Positions 1-17,344 of a DNA stretch of 64,000 nt are shown in pieces (the first letter of the stretch is position 1; each line of letters starts with the position of its first letter). The notes beneath the pieces were generated by a model. That model had not been told where the DNA came from and made no database searches. It saw only the letters and a list, made by a program, of their open reading frames with translations. Made by a program: the position numbers and the translations under genes. This DNA comes from Stramonita haemastoma. Taxonomy: Eukaryota; Mollusca; Gastropoda; Neogastropoda; Muricidae. The DNA is taken from contig CM060324.1 in assembly GCA_030674155.1 (NCBI GenBank), positions 58,488,330-58,552,329 on the forward strand. The letters run 5' to 3'.

Positions 1-224
1 ATAGCGTGCCGGGTAGGAAAGAATGACAGCATTAAAAAAATGCGGCTACCTTCATGGTGGGCAAAAACGGTAGAATATTCCAACAGAAAATCTCCCTGAT
101 AGTGAACGTGGGAGCTTTAGCAGAGAGACCAAAAGAAACAGGAAAGGAATCGCTGAAAGACGCCATCTTTCGCATCGCTAATCAGAAAAAGACACAAAAT
201 CCTAAAAAAAAAAAAAAAAAAAGT

Positions 225-505
225 AGTAGGCACCCATCAGTCTCGGAAGACTATGAAGTTGCGCTCTAGTCTTTAGAGCGCAAAGCCTGGGTAAGTAAGT
301 ATGGAGGGCAAGCTGTTACCCATGCAGCAGACCCCCCCTCCCCACGCCACTGGAATGATCCATTGGAAAGGCAATGGCCGATACGAATGGTTCCAGTACC
401 GTCGCAGGAGCCACCAGAACGTTGCCATATACAGCCCCGAGCCGCCCTGGGACTCCAACTCCCCGATTTTTCCTCGGGATGGTGTCTAAACACGACACCT
501 GTGTG
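225..505 (+). repeat. SINE-like repeat family D, near-complete copy
   Basis: Starts GGCACCCATCAGTCTCGGAA and ends with the GATTTTTCCTCGGGATGG and TAAACACGACACC blocks. The first 190 bases recur at 13337-13545 and in part at 44265-44370; the 3' block recurs inverted at 9785-9870. No coding capacity was seen. Confidence 0.8.
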
Positions 506-519
506 CATGTTTTTTTTTT

Positions 520-665
520 AATTTTTATAATTTTGTCATCTGCTCCTACCGGCACACGATGGCCTGCTCTTTCGAAAGGCGGAACGGGATTTTAACGTGT
601 GCGCAAGATGTTCTGCGTGCGTTCGCACACAGGACCTCGGTTTATAGTCTCATCCGAATGACTTT
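520..665 (-). repeat. SINE family A fragment (3' half)
   Basis: Diverged reverse-complement copy of the family A body: GGCACACGATGGCC, a CGGAACGGGATTT-like block, GTGCGCAAGATGTTCTGCGT and the start of the CGGTTTATAGTCTCATCCGA core. Confidence 0.7.
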
Positions 666-734
666 GACATTCAGTTTGATGAAGTAATGAACAGACAAAT
701 AGATAAATGAACTGATAGATGAAGACCAGCAGAC

Positions 735-1010
735 CTTAATCCCATGGAACCATGAAGTCATGAGTTCGAATCTCGACGGCCTCTAGTGAATTAAAAAGGT
801 GAGGATTTCTACCATTTCCCAGGTCAACCACAAGTGCAGACCTGCCAGTGTCTTATGCAGATACACACGCAGAAAATTAAAATATGCACGATGAAGATTC
901 TGTCATTCATGTCAGTGTTCGGTGGGTTACAGAAACACAAACAATCCCAGTACACATCCCCGAAGTCGGAATGCAGCTACCTTCATGGTGGGCAACAACA
1001 GTCTCCTACA
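735..1010 (+). repeat. SINE-like repeat family E
   Basis: Begins with a tRNA B-box-like string (GAGTTCGAATCTC) after CATGAAGTCAT, then a body with GATCTGCC/GACCTGCC, AAAATATGCACGATGAAGAT and TGGGTTACAGAAACAC, ending at GCTACCTTCATGGTGGGC. A second diverged copy lies at 37490-37765; the terminal string also occurs at 40-65. Confidence 0.65.
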
Positions 1011-1185
1011 CCAAAGTGTCACTATTGTGAACATCTGAGATTGAGGTGAGGAATGAAGGAAATGAATAGGTGAATAGATAAGTAAATAAATGAACAAATG
1101 AGTGAATAAGAAATATATACGTAGGCCTACATAAATAAATAAACGAAAAATAATTGAAAAAAATAGACAAGTAAACAGACTCCAC

Positions 1186-7798
<6,613 letters not shown>

Positions 7799-7889
7799 TG
7801 TGGGAGTCCGAGAGAACGGACACAAAGTCTGGTCAGCAGTTAAACCAAAAAAAAGTTGAGAATTTTACTGAAGATTTACCAAATAAAAC

Positions 7890-8178
7890 GAGATAGCTCA
7901 GTGGTCAGAACACTCGCTTTCCCCTCAGCCAAGGTTAGCAGCATCCAGCGTGGTTACAAATGGGATGGGTGACCGTTTGTGGAGCCTTGGTCTTCAGCTG
8001 AGTGCCCCAGTTCACCCAGCTGTCAATGGGTGCCTGCCCTCTATAGGGTCAGGAAGGTAAAGCAGCGAGGGAGAGGAGATGGGCGCCGCCCTCATATGCT
8101 GGCCCCTAGGGAGGCTGAGTGAGGTCTCTGACGCCTGGCTCCCCTAAGACTACATATGTTATGGGACACCTTTACCTT
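7890..8178 (+). repeat. tRNA-derived SINE family C
   Basis: Head GAGATAGCTCAGTGGTCAGA, GGGATGGGTGACCGTTTG, GGTAAAGCAGCGAGGGAGAG, CTGGCCCCTAGGGAGGCTGA, end TATGGGACACCTTTACC. Close to the copy at 3396. Confidence 0.9.
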
Positions 8179-8840
8179 TTTTATTTACAAAATAATTATT
8201 CTTTAGTCTTATCTTTGCTCTGGTATGTAGTGACTGTGGCAGCATCTAGTCTGTATCCTTGTCACAAGTCTGCTTCCTAAACTGGTTGAAGTTTGCAAAA
8301 TTCTTTCCTTTTTTTTTGAACAGATTCTCTACATCAAGTCCGGCCACAAAGGGAATGGTAAGGAGTTCTCAAGCCAGTTAATGCACCATTTGAGAACAAC
8401 ACCCCCCCCCCCCCCCACCCGAAAAACACCACACCACAGTCTTAAAAATAGCTTCGAAAAATAAATCCAAAGATAAAAACACACCTTGCCGCTTGGAACA
8501 AGATTGCGCGTCCAAGTGCTAGAAGTTTTCACGTACGATGTTCACTTTGCATTTGTTTGTCTGATGTTGAGCGTTCCTCAGATTAAACACGCAAGGGAAA
8601 GGCCAGTAAGTGCTGATTTCTCACAGCTGGAGCAGAACACGCCTTTTCAGAAAACCCTAATCTACTCGTGTGCAACGCTTTATCCACTTCCTCTCTAAGC
8701 TCCCTCTCACCACACTTTCTGTGAAGGCACAGACACAGAGGGAGACTGTGTTAGGATGCCCACAGGTGGTGGGGTGGGTCTTGGGAGCGGTTGTGTCGGA
8801 CTGTTTCTCGATTGAATAGACTGCTGATGCTGGCTTCTAA
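8178..8840. other. Unassigned sequence
   Basis: No gene, convincing repeat or RNA seen, apart from a C run at 8402-8416. Confidence 0.5.
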
Positions 8841-9066
8841 AGGTCTGTTTGTCTGTCTGGTTTGTTGATCTGGTTGTCTGGTCTGGTTGCTTGGCTGGTT
8901 GAGTGGTTGGTTTGGTCTGGTTGTCTGGTTGTTGTTGGTCTGGTTTGGTCTGGTTTGGTCTGGTCTGGTCTGGTTGGTCTGGTTTGGTTGGTCTGGTCTG
9001 GTTTGGTTGGTCTGGTGTGTGGTCTGGTTTGGTTTGGTCTGGTTTGGTCTGGTTTGGTCTGGCTCA
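8840..9066. repeat. Pentamer-based minisatellite (TGGTC/TGGTT)n
   Basis: Alternating TGGTC and TGGTT pentamers for about 225 bp. Long reading frames on both strands are artefacts of the pentamer. Confidence 0.95.
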
Positions 9067-9194
9067 GGGACATGACTCAGGACTATGCAGGGCTCCATAG
9101 GTATCCCTCTATGGCGTCATGGTCTGTTTTTGTAGACACGGTCACCCTGCAGAAAAAAGGAAAACAAATCCTTGAGAAAAAGTAGTGAGGAAAA

Positions 9195-9545
9195 CAAATC
9201 CTAGAAAAGAAGGTAGGCTTCGGAGATGCCAGGGAGCCATCGTATACGTAGCATCCCTAACTTCTGGGAATTCTGTGCTAGAAATTCCCTCTTTTCTATT
9301 CTTCTCTTTGCGTCTGCCTTGTTTCTTTTCCTCCTGTTACCTCCTTCTTGTTTAGTTTCTGCCCTTTGGTCCATTCTCTGCCTGCAGTTTGTTTTTAACC
9401 ACAGAAAGCCTTCAAAAAGAGAATTCTCTACCACGCCGAAGTTGGATGCACTGGGTCTGACTTGTCAGGCGCTTAACGGCGAAATACAACACATTTTCGC
9501 TCATATGACAGACACAAATGATAGCTGTCTGGGCTTTGATGACGA
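9195..9545. repeat. Interspersed repeat family F copy
   Basis: Contains TCTGGGAATTCTGTGCTA, CATTCTCTGCCTGCAG, AGAGAATTCTCTACCACGCC and CTTGTCAGGCGCTTAACGGC, shared with 2340-2530 and, for the first part, 35880-36160. Confidence 0.55.
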
Positions 9546-9651
9546 CGACACGACGACGAAGAAATATAGAAAGAAGAGGACAGAAAACTCAACAACCATC
9601 CAAACAAACAAAAAGAAGCAAGCACATGGCAGGCAAGTTGGATTTAGATGA

Positions 9652-9765
9652 GATTACAAACCGAGGCCCCGTGTGCGAACGCACGCAGTACATCTGCGCA
9701 CACGTTAAAACCCGCCTTTGGAAGAGCAGGCCATTGTGTGCCGGTAGGAGCGGATGACAAAAAAC
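9652..9765 (+). repeat. SINE family A fragment
   Basis: ACAAACCGAGGCCCCGTGTG, GCGAACGCACGCAGTACATC and CATTGTGTGCCGGTAGGAGC match the family A body; head and tail missing. Confidence 0.85.
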
Positions 9766-9784
9766 ACACACAAACCCCCCCACA

Positions 9785-9872
9785 AAAAACCAGCATGCGC
9801 ACCGGTGTCGTGTTTAGACACCATCCCTGAGGAAATTTCGGGGTGTTGGGAGTCCCCAGGACGGCTCGTTTG
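9785..9872 (-). repeat. Repeat family D, inverted 3' end
   Basis: GGTGTCGTGTTTAGACACCA followed by CCTGAGGAAATTTCGGGG is the reverse complement of the 3' block at 430-505. Confidence 0.8.
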
Positions 9873-10037
9873 AAGTTTGAAGAGATTGAAGAGTCAACGA
9901 ACATAGCAGAAAGGAATGAGTTGGGAAAAAAAACCCATCAACAGTAAAACGTTTCTGTGATGACAGAAATGTGAGAGTAGAACCAGCAGACATGGACGTC
10001 ACAGAAGAGAGACAAGGAAGCAGGTATGTGGTGGAAG

Positions 10038-10268
10038 AAGAAAAAAGAAGAAGAAAAGAATCCAGGTAAACAAACAGAAACAACAAGAGGACAGGAAGGA
10101 AGGATGGAAGGAAGGAAGGAAGAAGGAAGAAAGGCAGAAAGAAAGAAAGAAAGAAGAAAGAAAGAAAGAAAGAAGAAGAAGAAAGAAAAGAAAAGAAAGA
10201 AAAAGAAAAGAAAGAAAAAAAGAAAGAAAGAAGAAGGAGAGAAAAGAAAGAAAGAAGAAAGAAAGAAG

Positions 10269-10303
<35 letters not shown>

Positions 10304-10560
10304 GAAAAGAAAGAAGAAAGAAAAGAAGAAGAAGAAAGAAAAAAGAAAGAAAGAAAAGGAAAAGAAAATTAAAAGAAAGAAAGAAAGAAGAAGAAAAGAA
10401 AAAAAGAAGAAAGAAAAAAAAAAAAAAAGAAAGAAGAAGAAAAAAAAAAGAAAAAAGGAAAGAAAGAAAAAAAAGAAAAAAGAAACAAGAAAAAATGAAG
10501 AAAAATGAAATGAAAAAAGAAAGAAAGAAAAAAGAAAGACAAAAAAAGTAAAGTACAGAA
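10038..10560. repeat. 520-bp polypurine tract (GAAA/GAA/GGAA)n
   Basis: Nearly pure A/G on the plus strand, mainly GAAA and GAA units with GGAA at the start. Lys/Glu/Arg and Phe/Ser/Leu reading frames across it are artefacts. Confidence 0.97.
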
Positions 10561-10724
10561 AAAAGAGAACTGATCACAGATCCTTTTCCTCCAGTCTCAT
10601 TTCCTCTTGCTACATGACCTTGTCATTGTCCCGTACCTCACAGAGCTCCAGTTTGCACACAGTATGATAGCAGTGATGGCCGTACTCCACACACACACTG
10701 CATGCAGACGAATAACAATAGTAG

Positions 10725-11858
10725 AAGAAGCAGCAGCAGTTAACATTAGCACTAATAGTAGAAGCAGTAAAAGCAGCAGTAGAAGAATTAGTAGCAGCAG
10801 CAGTAGAGGCAGCAGCAATAGAAGTAGCAGGAGCAGCAGTACAGATGGCGGTGGAAGTAGAAGCGGTAATAGTTGTGGCGGAAGAAGTAGTAATAGTTGT
10901 AGCAGCAGAAGTAGTAATAGTTGTAGCAGTAGAAGTAGTAATTGTTGTAGCGGCAGAAGTAGTAATTGTTGTAGCGGCAGAAGTAGTAATAGTTGTAGTT
11001 GTAGTTGTAGAAGTAGTAATAGTTGTAGCAGTAGAAGTAGTAATAGTTGTAGCAGTAGAAGTAGTAATAGTTGTAGCAGCAGAAGTAGTAACAGCTGTAG
11101 CAGTAGAAGAAGTAATATTTGTAGCAGTAGACGTAGTAATAGTTGTAGCAGTAGAAGTAGTAATAGTTGTAGAAGCAGAAGTAGCAATAGTTGTAGCAGT
11201 AGGAGTAGTAATAGTTGTAGCAGTAGAAGTAGTAATAGTTGTAGCATTAGAAGTAATAATAGTTGTAGCAGTAGAAGTAGTAAACAGTTGTAGCAGTAGA
11301 AGTAGTAATAGTTGTAGCAGCAGAAGTAGTAATAGTTGTAGCAGTAGAAGTAGTAATAGTTGTAGAAGTAGTAACAGTTGTAGCAGTAGAAGTAGTAATA
11401 GTTGTAGCAGTAGAAGTAGTAATAGTTGTAGCAGTAGAAGTAGTAATAGTTGTAGTTGTAGAAGTAGTAATAGTTGTAGCAGTAGAAGTAGTAATAGTTG
11501 TAGCATTAAAAGTAGTAATAGTTGTAGCAGCAGAAGTAGTAACAGCTGTAGCAGTAGAAGAAGTAATATTTGTAGCAGTAGACGTAGTAACAGTTGTAGC
11601 AGTAGAAGTAGTAATAGTTGTAGCAGTAGAAGTAGTAATAGTTGTAACAGCAGAAGTAGCAATAGTTGTAGCAGTAGAAGTAGTAATAGTTGTAGCAGTA
11701 GAAGTAGTAATAGTTGAAGCAGTAGAAGTAGTAATAGTTGTAACAGTAGAAGTAGTAATAGTTGAAGCAGCAGAAGTAGTAATAGTTGAAGCAGTAGAAG
11801 CAGCAATAGTTGTAGCAGTAGAAGCAGTAATAGTTGAAGCAGTAGAAGCAGCAATAGT
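10725..11858. repeat. 24-bp triplet-based minisatellite
   Basis: About 45 units of eight triplets; one frame reads SCSSRSSN repeats, another Leu/Gln. The period of 24 keeps several frames open on both strands, so the 414-codon frame here is not evidence of a gene. The array resumes at 12303 beyond a SINE. Confidence 0.95.
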
Positions 11859-12260
11859 AGATCGGTTGTCTAGAGCTAACGCACCTGCCTAGAAAGCAAA
11901 AAGTCTGGGTCGAAGTGTGCGGTGGTTTGAACCCTGTTTGGGCCCCAAAACTTTTCCCCTATCCATTAGACCATGAGTGGTGGTCTGGGTGCTAGTCTTT
12001 CGGATGAGACGATAAATCGAGGCCCCGTGTGTTACACAAAATTATTAAGCGCGCGTAAAAGAACCCACGGCAACAAAAGAGTTGTACCTTGCAAACTTCT
12101 GTAGAAAAAAGCCTCTCTGATTGGGAAACAACTACAGCTCCAGACAGGAAAAGAAAAAAAAAGTTGGGTGGCGCTGCTCTTGTGGCGACGCGCTCTCCCC
12201 GGAGAGAGCAGCCCGAATTATACGCAGAAAAATCTGCCATGTCTTAGAGTGGTGTAAAAT
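11859..12260 (+). repeat. tRNA-derived SINE family B, full length, inside a minisatellite
   Basis: ATCGGTTGTCTAGAGCTAAC head, GGTTTGAACCCTGTTTGG B box, CTTTCGGATGAGACGATAAA core, AAGAACCCACGGCAAC, GGAGAGAGCAGCCCGAATTA, end GTCTTAGAGTGGTGTAAAAT. The 24-bp repeat occurs on both sides. Confidence 0.92.
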
Positions 12261-12299
12261 GTAAAAAAGAAAAAGGAAAAATAAAGTAAAATGTAAAAA

Positions 12300-12400
12300 A
12301 AAAAGTAATAGTTGTAGCAGCAGAAGCAGTAATAGTTGTAGAGCAGAAACAGCAGCAACAACAGCAGCAACAACAGCAGCAACAACAGCAGCAACAACAA

Positions 12401-12452
<52 letters not shown>

Positions 12453-13212
12453 CAGCAGCAACAACAGCAACAACAGCAGCAGCAACAACAGCAGCAACAA
12501 CAACAGCAACAACAGCAGCAACAACTACAGCAACAACAGCAACAACAACAGCAACAACAGCAGCAACAACAACAGCAACAACAGCAGCAGCAACAACATA
12601 AGTAACAACAGCAACAACATCAGTTACAACATCAGCAACAACAACATCAGCAACAACATAAACAACAACATAAGCAACAACAGCAGCAACAACATCAGCA
12701 ACAACAGCAGCAACAACAGCAGCAACAACAGCAGCAACAACAACATCAGCAACAACATCAGCAACAACAGCAGCAACAACATCAGCAACAACAGCAGCAA
12801 CAACATCAGTAACAACATCAGCAACGAAAGCAACAACCACCAGCATCAACAGCAATAAACAGCAGCGGCAACAACAGCAGCAAACAACAGCAGCAACAAC
12901 ATCAGCAACAACATAAGCAACAACCAGCAGCAACAACAGCAACAACCAGCAGCATCAACAACAGCAGCAACAACAACAGCATCAACATCAGCAACAACAG
13001 CAGTAACAACATCAACAGCAGCAACAACAACAGCAGCAACAACATAAGCAACAACATAAGCAACAACATCAGCAACAACATCAGCAACAACAACAGCAGT
13101 AACAACAGCAGCAACATCAGCAACAACAGCAGTAACAGCAGCAACAACAGCAGCAACAACAGCAGCAACAACAGCAGCAACAACAGCAGCAACAACAGCA
13201 GCAACAACAGCC
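12300..13212. repeat. CAACAG/CAGCAA triplet array
   Basis: Begins with about two units of the 24-bp minisatellite, then 850 bp of CAA, CAG and CAT triplets in 9- to 12-base patterns. No gene. Confidence 0.95.
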
Positions 13213-13336
13213 CTGATGTGCAGGACATGCAGCCTGACTGACCCCTTACGATGCCAGAAGCGAAGGGACAATGAATTAACGGAGACTCTGGCAGCGAGGA
13301 AGCTTCTCTGAATAGAACGCCCACTTCTGCCTCTCC

Positions 13337-13545
13337 CGTGCAATAGTAGTACTAGGCACCCATCAGTCTCGGAAGACTATGGAGTCGCGCTCTAGTCTTT
13401 AGAGCGCAAAGCCTGGGTAAGTAAGTATGGAGGGCAAGCTGTTACCCATGAAGCAGACCCCCCCCCCTCCCCCCCCCCCTCTCCACGCCACTGGAATGAT
13501 CCATTGGAAAGGCAATGACCGATACGAATGGTTCCAGTACCGTTG
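13337..13545 (+). repeat. Repeat family D, 5' part
   Basis: Close copy of 225-420: GGCACCCATCAGTCTCGGAA, TCTTTAGAGCGCAAAGCCTG, CTGGAATGATCCATTGGAAA, then diverges after GTTCCAGTACCGT. Confidence 0.88.
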
Positions 13546-13867
13546 TGTTCTCCTATGCAGCTGTCCCCAGAACAGTCTACATGCAGCGGCAGTTGGCAGC
13601 AGAGGACATACACACAGGACTCCAGCCTTCTGCACAGGATAGGGAAAGTGACCAGCCTAAGCAAAAGACTTGACACCCATACTACCACTGCTTCGAGTGT
13701 TAAAGAAGGACATGACGAGGGGGGTGGGGGTGGGGGTGAGGGGGCAAAAGTTATGGTTCCGTTTTGAATTTTTACATGCTCGCAAACAGTGGTCCGATAA
13801 TAAAATGATAAAAAAACAATAAAAAGATTTTTCTTTTTTTTTGATAAAAAGGGTGGTGTTTGTATCA

Positions 13868-13998
<131 letters not shown>

Positions 13999-14049
13999 CC
14001 ACCGCCACCCCTTCTCCTTTCTTGTTTCCCTCCCTCCTTGTCTCACTGA

Positions 14050-14432
14050 TGACTGCCAGCCAATTACCCAGCCAGCCACTTAGCCAGTCAGTTCAATAGT
14101 CAGTCAGTCAGCCACTTAGCCAGTCAATTACCCAGCCAGCCACTTAGCCAGTCAGTTCAATAGTCAGTCAGTCAGCCACTTAGCCAGTCAATTACCCAGC
14201 CAGCCACTTAGCCAGTCAGTTCAATAGTCAGTCAGCCACTTAGCTAGTCAATTACCCAGCCAGCCATTTAGCCAGTCAATTACCCAGCCAGCCACTTAGC
14301 CAGTCAATTACCCAGCCAGCCACTTAGCCAGTCAATTCAATAGTCAGCCAGTCAGCCAGCCAGCCAGTCAGCCAGTCAGCCAGGCAACCAGCCAGTCAAT
14401 CATTCATTCATTCATTCATTCATTCAGCCAGT
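14050..14432. repeat. Minisatellite built on CAGT/CAGC tetramers
   Basis: Higher-order unit of about 64 bp (GCCACTTAGCCAGTCAATTA, CCCAGCCAGCCACTTAGCC, AGTTCAATAGTCAGTCAG) repeated about five times, ending in CATT repeats. Confidence 0.9.
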
Positions 14433-14519
14433 GAGTCAGCCGAGGTTTATTTCGTTTATTGCAGTATCATCGTTATCACTTTTGTGAGTGTGCAAAATGC
14501 TATGTTTTTTGTATGCATG

Positions 14520-14632
14520 TATGTATTTATGTGATGTATGTATGTATGTATGTATGTATGTATGTATGTATGTATGTATGTATGTATGTATGTATGTATG
14601 TATGTATGTATGTATGTTTGTAAGTATGTTTG
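14520..14632. repeat. TATG microsatellite
   Basis: About 25 TATG units. Confidence 0.97.
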
Positions 14633-14869
14633 TAGGCATTATATGCATATATGAATGTGGGTATTTGAACGTTGTCTAGATTCTGTTTTTTTTTCAATAT
14701 TGGTGTGCATTCATGAACATGCGACTGCAAATGGTTCACGCTTATTCTCAATGCCAATGCTTGTCATGGATATATGCTTTTGTAACAACAAAATGAATAA
14801 AAAATAAGTTTTTAAAAGATGCCATGTTTTGGGTTCTTCTTTGTCGAACGGTCAGACAGTATTGTCCGA

Positions 14870-15110
14870 AAGTTCAGGCCTTCCGACTTCAACCTGGGAG
14901 AGAATTCTTATCCTTGAAGTCTTTCTGGAAAGAAAAGGCAGGAGAATGGACCGAGATGGCAGAAAATAGAAAAAAGAAGTGTCGAACGGCAGAAGTATGT
15001 ACAAAGAAAAAGGCCAAGTTCCGACTTCAAGGCTGGGGAGAATTCTTATCTTGAAGTCTTTCCTGAACGGAAGGACCCATGGCAGGAAAGGTAGGAACAA
15101 GGCGAAACAG
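14870..15110. repeat. Family F-like tandem pair
   Basis: Two copies of a block with TTCCGACTTCAA, GGGAGAATTCTTATC and TTGAAGTCTTTC, about 135 bases apart. Confidence 0.5.
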
Positions 15111-15179
15111 GAATAGCGGACATGGATGAAAAAGAAGGGGTTGCGAAACGGCTACCCTCTAGGCGAACAGGTTTAGTGT

Positions 15180-15365
15180 GCGAAAGTGTTCTCGTGGTTC
15201 GCAACGGTCTCGGTTTGTAGTCTCATTCGAAGACTTTTGGGGAGAGTGGAGTGGGCATGGAAGTAAACAACAGGGGAAAATCCCCTTCAGTGGGTTCGAA
15301 CCCAGACTCGAATCCATGCCACCAGATCGTGAGCGCAATGTTCTAACCACCAGGCTATCGTGTTC
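15180..15365 (-). repeat. SINE family A, head half
   Basis: Reverse complement: TAGTCTCATTCGAAGACTTT core, GGGTTCGAACCCAGACTCGA B box, GCGCAATGTTCTAACCACCA and GGCTATCGTG (A box). Confidence 0.82.
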
Positions 15366-15504
15366 TCTTCCTTTCTGTTCTTTTAGTCTTTTATTTGGAG
15401 AATATCTCGGTCCATTCTCCTGCCTTTTCTTTCAGAAAAAAACTTAAAAGATAACAATTCTCTCCCAGGCCGAAGTCGGATGGGCTGGGGACATGTGTGC
15501 TTTT

Positions 15505-15825
15505 TTTTTTTTTTTTACATCCAGTCCCTGCGTGTATGCAGTTTCATAAATGTTGTCATCCGTTTTTACCGGCACACAATAGCATACTCTTTTCTATAGC
15601 GGAACGGGTTTAACGTGTGCGCAAGATGTACTGTGTGCGTTTGCACACAGGAACTCCATTTATAGTCTCAGCCGAAGGACTTTTGGGGGTGGGGGTGGGG
15701 GTGGGGAGTCGCACTGATGTTAACTCCATTAACTCCAGAGGAAATATCCTCTTGAAGGAGATTCGAACCCGGGTCAGCAGATCACGAGCGCATCACTCTG
15801 ACCACCAGGCTTTGAGTATGCTTGT
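15505..15825 (-). repeat. SINE family A copy
   Basis: Reverse complement from ACATCCAGTCCCTGCGTGTA to GATTCGAACCCGGGTCAGCA and CACTCTGACCACCAGGCTTT. Confidence 0.88.
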
Positions 15826-15849
15826 GTGACTGATCTAATAGACTGACCT

Positions 15850-16210
15850 GGGGGACGGATAGCCTAGTGGTCAGAACATTGCGCTGGCAATTTGACGACC
15901 CGGGTTCGAGTCCGGTCGAGGAGATTTTTCTCCTGGAGTTTACATCAGTGCTGACTCCACTCTCCCCAAAAGTCCTTCGGATGAGACTTTAAACCGAGGC
16001 CCCGTGTGCGAACGCACGCAGAACTTCTTGCGCACACGTTAAATCCTGTTCCGCTTTTCGTAAGAGTAGGCCATCGTGTGCCGGTGGGAACAGATGACAA
16101 TATTTACAGGACTGCATACACACGGGGACCGGATGAAAAAAAGCACATGAGTGCTTATTCTGTTATCCTCGATATAGAAGAATAAATAAATAAATAAATA
16201 AATAAATAGA

Positions 16211-16245
<35 letters not shown>
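15850..16245 (+). repeat. tRNA-derived SINE family A, full-length reference copy
   Basis: GACGGATAGCCTAGTGGTCA (A box), GACCCGGGTTCGAGTCCGG (B box), TCCTTCGGATGAGACTTTAA core, GTGCGAACGCACGCAGAAC, GTTCCGCTTTTCGTAAGAGT, CCATCGTGTGCCGGTGGGAA, tail GATATAGAAGAATAAATAAA then AATA repeats. About 300 bp plus tail. Confidence 0.93.
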
Positions 16246-16419
16246 GATCTTGTAAAAGTGCCTGTGCAGGTATTGTTGCGAGTAGTGCGTGTGTGTGTAC
16301 ATTCGATTTTGCTATTTTCTAAAACTATTAATTGTCATTGATTGCTTGTATGTTGTATAGGTCCAATGGAAGCGCTTTGATTTGTTTTTGCAAGATATAG
16401 TGCTATGTAAATTCCATGT

Positions 16420-16441
16420 ATTATTATTATTATTATTATTA

Positions 16442-16527
<86 letters not shown>

Positions 16528-16545
16528 CATTATTATTATTATTGA
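16420..16545. repeat. ATT microsatellite
   Basis: About 40 ATT units with three small interruptions. Confidence 0.97.
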
Positions 16546-16914
16546 ATGTGCCTGTGGGTGTCGTGATATCCTGAACCTCTTCAACCCATCTCTCAAAATA
16601 ATGAAAATAGCTGTCTCATCCGGTTAAGAGCAGTTAAAATGCTTTCATCGCATACAAGACAGCTAAAAATTTTTTTAGAACACTCATAAACAAGGGAATA
16701 AAAGAAAGACCATAAACAACAAGTGATCATAAACACAGAGTCAAGCCTCCAATAACTCAACCTTTAACACCCTGTGGCCTAGTGGCCAGTGCTGTCAAAC
16801 CCCCCACTGAGAGATCGTGGGTTCGTTTCCCACTCAGTCGCTGACACACGGGCAGTATCCAAGGTACAGATGGAGAGAACGTGGAAACTTTTTGTTTTTA
16901 TTTTAGTTTATACT

Positions 16915-17150
16915 ATACCACTTTATGTCATTGCAGATTTCCCTGCGTGGAATTTGGGGTGCTCTCCTCGTGGGGAGAGCACGTCGCCACAAGTGCAGCG
17001 TCTACCCATTATTTCCTTTTTCTTTTTCCTGTCTGCAATTGTATTTGTTTCCCTAGCAGAGTGGCTTTTTTCTACAGAATTTTGCCAGGGACAACCCTCT
17101 TGTTGCCGTGGGTTCTTTGACGTGAGCTAAATAATTATGTGTAACACTCG

Positions 17151-17181
<31 letters not shown>

Positions 17182-17316
17182 AAGCACCCAGACCACCACT
17201 CATGATCTAATGGATGGGGGAAAAGTTTTGGGTCCAAACGGGATTCGAACCACCGCACACTCTGACACGAACTTTTCGCTTTCTAGACAGGCGGGTTACC
17301 TCTAGACCACCGATCC
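16915..17316 (-). repeat. SINE family B copy
   Basis: Reverse complement: CACTTTATGTCATTGCAGAT, GTTGCCGTGGGTTCTTTGAC, GGACCTCGGTTTATCATCTC, ACGGGATTCGAACCACCGC (B box), CAGGCGGGTTACCTCTAGAC (A box). Confidence 0.92.
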
Positions 17317-17344
17317 ATCTGATGTGTGCAGTTAATCGCTGCAA

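Noticed and set aside
54..269. Small Lys-rich frame
   Set aside because: Runs through an A homopolymer into repeat family D; no support.
10026..10508. A 160-codon Lys/Glu frame
   Set aside because: Translation of a polypurine microsatellite.
10610..11854. A 414-codon Leu/Gln/Thr-rich reading frame and long frames on the other strand
   Set aside because: The 24-bp repeat period keeps frames open on both strands; no unique sequence, start context or splice signals.
12244..13343. Several Val/Ala, Leu and Cys-rich frames
   Set aside because: Translations of CAA/CAG triplet repeats in different frames.
15850..15925. Genuine tRNA gene (A and B boxes)
   Set aside because: Repeated many times in the window with the same body and an AATA tail; SINE head.
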